From Leishmania martiniquensis (lineage: Eukaryota > Euglenozoa > Kinetoplastea > Trypanosomatida > Trypanosomatidae): a stretch of 64,000 nt of DNA. Positions 62,883 through 64,000 of this stretch are shown one piece after another. Numbering within the stretch: the first letter of the stretch is position 1; each line of letters starts with the position of its first letter. The DNA is taken from assembly GCF_017916325.1 (NCBI RefSeq), contig NC_090154.1, positions 499,001-563,000 of the forward strand, written 5' to 3'. Position numbers and translations under genes: made by a program. The notes below the pieces were generated by a model that saw only the letters and a program-made list of their open reading frames with translations, did no database searches and was not told the DNA's origin.

Positions 62883-64000
62883 ATGCGACGCTTTTTCGCA
62901 ATGGCAAATGCTGCCGCCAAGACCACCGCTGCCGCCGATGCCGCCACGCAGCTGCGCGGGCACCGCAACCCCTACGGCGGCCATGCCCATGCGCACAGCC
63001 ACGGCGTCCTTGAGAAGAACATCTCCGGCAAGCACCTGCGTCAGTGCCAGATCGCCACCTTGACGGGTGGAGCCACCAACGTGTTCTTCTGCGTCGCCAA
63101 ACTGTGGATCGGCTCTGCTGGCGGGTCGGTCGCTCTCGTCGCTGACGGCTTCCATGCCATGACAGACATTCTAGCTGACATCATCTCCTACGTGGCCATC
63201 TCACTCTCCCGTAAGAAGCTGCCCCGGTGCCGGTTTCCACTTGGCATTGGGCGCCTCGAGACCGCAGGCGCCGTCATCGTGGCAGCGATTCTCTTCTGTG
63301 GCGGTGTCGCTCTCCTTGTGCAGTCGCTCGAGCAGTGCTTCTCCGATGTGGCGAGGCTGTTGGAGACAGCTGCGCCGACGGATCGCATTGCTGCTGCCTT
63401 TCTGCTCACTGTCCGCCGCGCCATTGCCGCGGTGATCGGAAGCTCCACCTTAGCAAGCTCTCGGGAAGGGCACGCCGACGCCGCACACATGTCACCCGAT
63501 CACCGCTACAACAGCAGTGACCACCACGGTCACCTTCACTTCCAGGTAATGCAGTACGACGAGGACGTCGGGAAGCAGGTCATTCTGTGGACGATGGTCA
63601 GCATCGCAGCGGCGTCGGTGATCTGCAAAGAGCTCCTGTTCCGGTGGACGCGGCGTGTTGGTTTGCGTGCGGGGTCGCGCGTCGTTGTGGCCAACGCTTA
63701 CCACCACCGCGCGGATGCGTGGAGCGGCGGTGTGGCACTGCTTGGTGTGGCTGGGCAGGTGATTGGTCTGCCCGGGGTGGACGGACTGGCAGGTCTTGCC
63801 GTGTCGCTGTCGATCAGTAAGATCGGCTATGGTATCTTCAAAGGCGCCGTGCTCGAATTCTTCGACTACCAAAGCGCCGAGGAGGTCAGTGTCCTTCGAG
63901 CGCAGCTGCAGGCGTTTAACCTTCGCATCGTGCGCGGGGTAGATGTGGTGCCCAACCACCGCTCGCAGAACGCGATGAGGTCGACGATCGCAGAAGCAGA
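62883..64000 (+). CDS. Cation diffusion facilitator transporter, 3'-truncated by the window edge
   Basis: The frame runs open from the ATG at 62883 to the right edge (372 codons seen). Metal-site motifs are present: H91-x3-D95 after D88 in the second membrane segment (ADGFHAMTDIL) and H274-x3-D278 in the fifth (AYHHRADAW). RFPLGIGRLETAGA after segment 2 is the CDF signature linker. The N terminus MRRFFAMANAA is a plausible mitochondrial leader, followed by a His-rich patch (about 36-45); another His cluster lies between segments 4 and 5. CDF proteins export Zn, Fe or Mn against protons. The leader and the linker resemble the mitochondrial MMT/LMIT1-type iron transporters of Leishmania, but the substrate cannot be told from sequence. 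An alternative ATG is 62901. The cytosolic C-terminal domain begins near 310. Confidence 0.9.
   Translation, partial: MRRFFAMANAAAKTTAAADAATQLRGHRNPYGGHAHAHSHGVLEKNISGKHLRQCQIATLTGGATNVFFCVAKLWIGSAGGSVALVADGFHAMTDILADIISYVAISLSRKKLPRCRFPLGIGRLETAGAVIVAAILFCGGVALLVQSLEQCFSDVARLLETAAPTDRIAAAFLLTVRRAIAAVIGSSTLASSREGHADAAHMSPDHRYNSSDHHGHLHFQVMQYDEDVGKQVILWTMVSIAAASVICKELLFRWTRRVGLRAGSRVVVANAYHHRADAWSGGVALLGVAGQVIGLPGVDGLAGLAVSLSISKIGYGIFKGAVLEFFDYQSAEEVSVLRAQLQAFNLRIVRGVDVVPNHRSQNAMRSTIAEA

Noticed and set aside
1..64000. CRISPR arrays, tRNA genes, rRNA genes, strand-switch region
   Set aside because: No regularly spaced repeats, no tRNA box B-like sequence outside coding regions, and all credible genes point the same way.

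Overview
This window is nuclear DNA of a trypanosomatid protist, most likely a Leishmania species. The signs are very GC-rich, intronless genes, every convincing gene on the + strand (one polycistronic unit with no strand switch), 0.7-2.8 kb spacers full of pyrimidine tracts and CA/GT microsatellites, and near-identical non-coding repeats scattered between genes. No rRNA, tRNA, CRISPR array or DNA transposon was recognised.

Layout. 0-9 kb: the 3' part of a large hypothetical gene, the twin-CX9C protein COX19, the actin-related protein ARP2 bracketed by two nearly identical 412-bp direct repeats, and the rRNA-processing PIN nuclease FCF1. 10-24 kb: two probable organellar proteins of unknown function, a 2.8-kb gap with a 596-bp repeat, a 1777-residue helical protein and the glycosomal peroxin PEX12. 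24-31 kb: a zinc-ribbon protein, a SURP-domain (splicing-type) protein, and two tandem SPFH proteins resembling plant HIR proteins. 32-41 kb: a predicted pseudokinase, a disordered 937-residue protein, and what looks like a decayed gene broken by several frameshifts. 41-56 kb: two MBOAT/GUP1-like acyltransferases, a PAP2 lipid phosphatase and a small membrane protein, all enclosed by two nested pairs of direct repeats; the outer pair is a 110-bp coding segment shared by two otherwise different small genes. 58-64 kb: a PDZ-domain protein, the inverted copy of the 596-bp repeat, and a cation-diffusion-facilitator transporter cut by the right edge.

Functionally, the second half is rich in membrane and lipid biology (HIR, MBOAT, PAP2, CDF), but in trypanosomatids sharing a transcription unit does not imply shared function. 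The most unusual property is the repeat architecture: direct repeats flank ARP2 and the MBOAT-PAP2 block, and a perfect-looking inverted pair lies 47 kb apart. In Leishmania such arrangements are known substrates for circular or linear amplification. All names rest on motif recognition by eye; no database search was run. Starts were placed at ATG codons.
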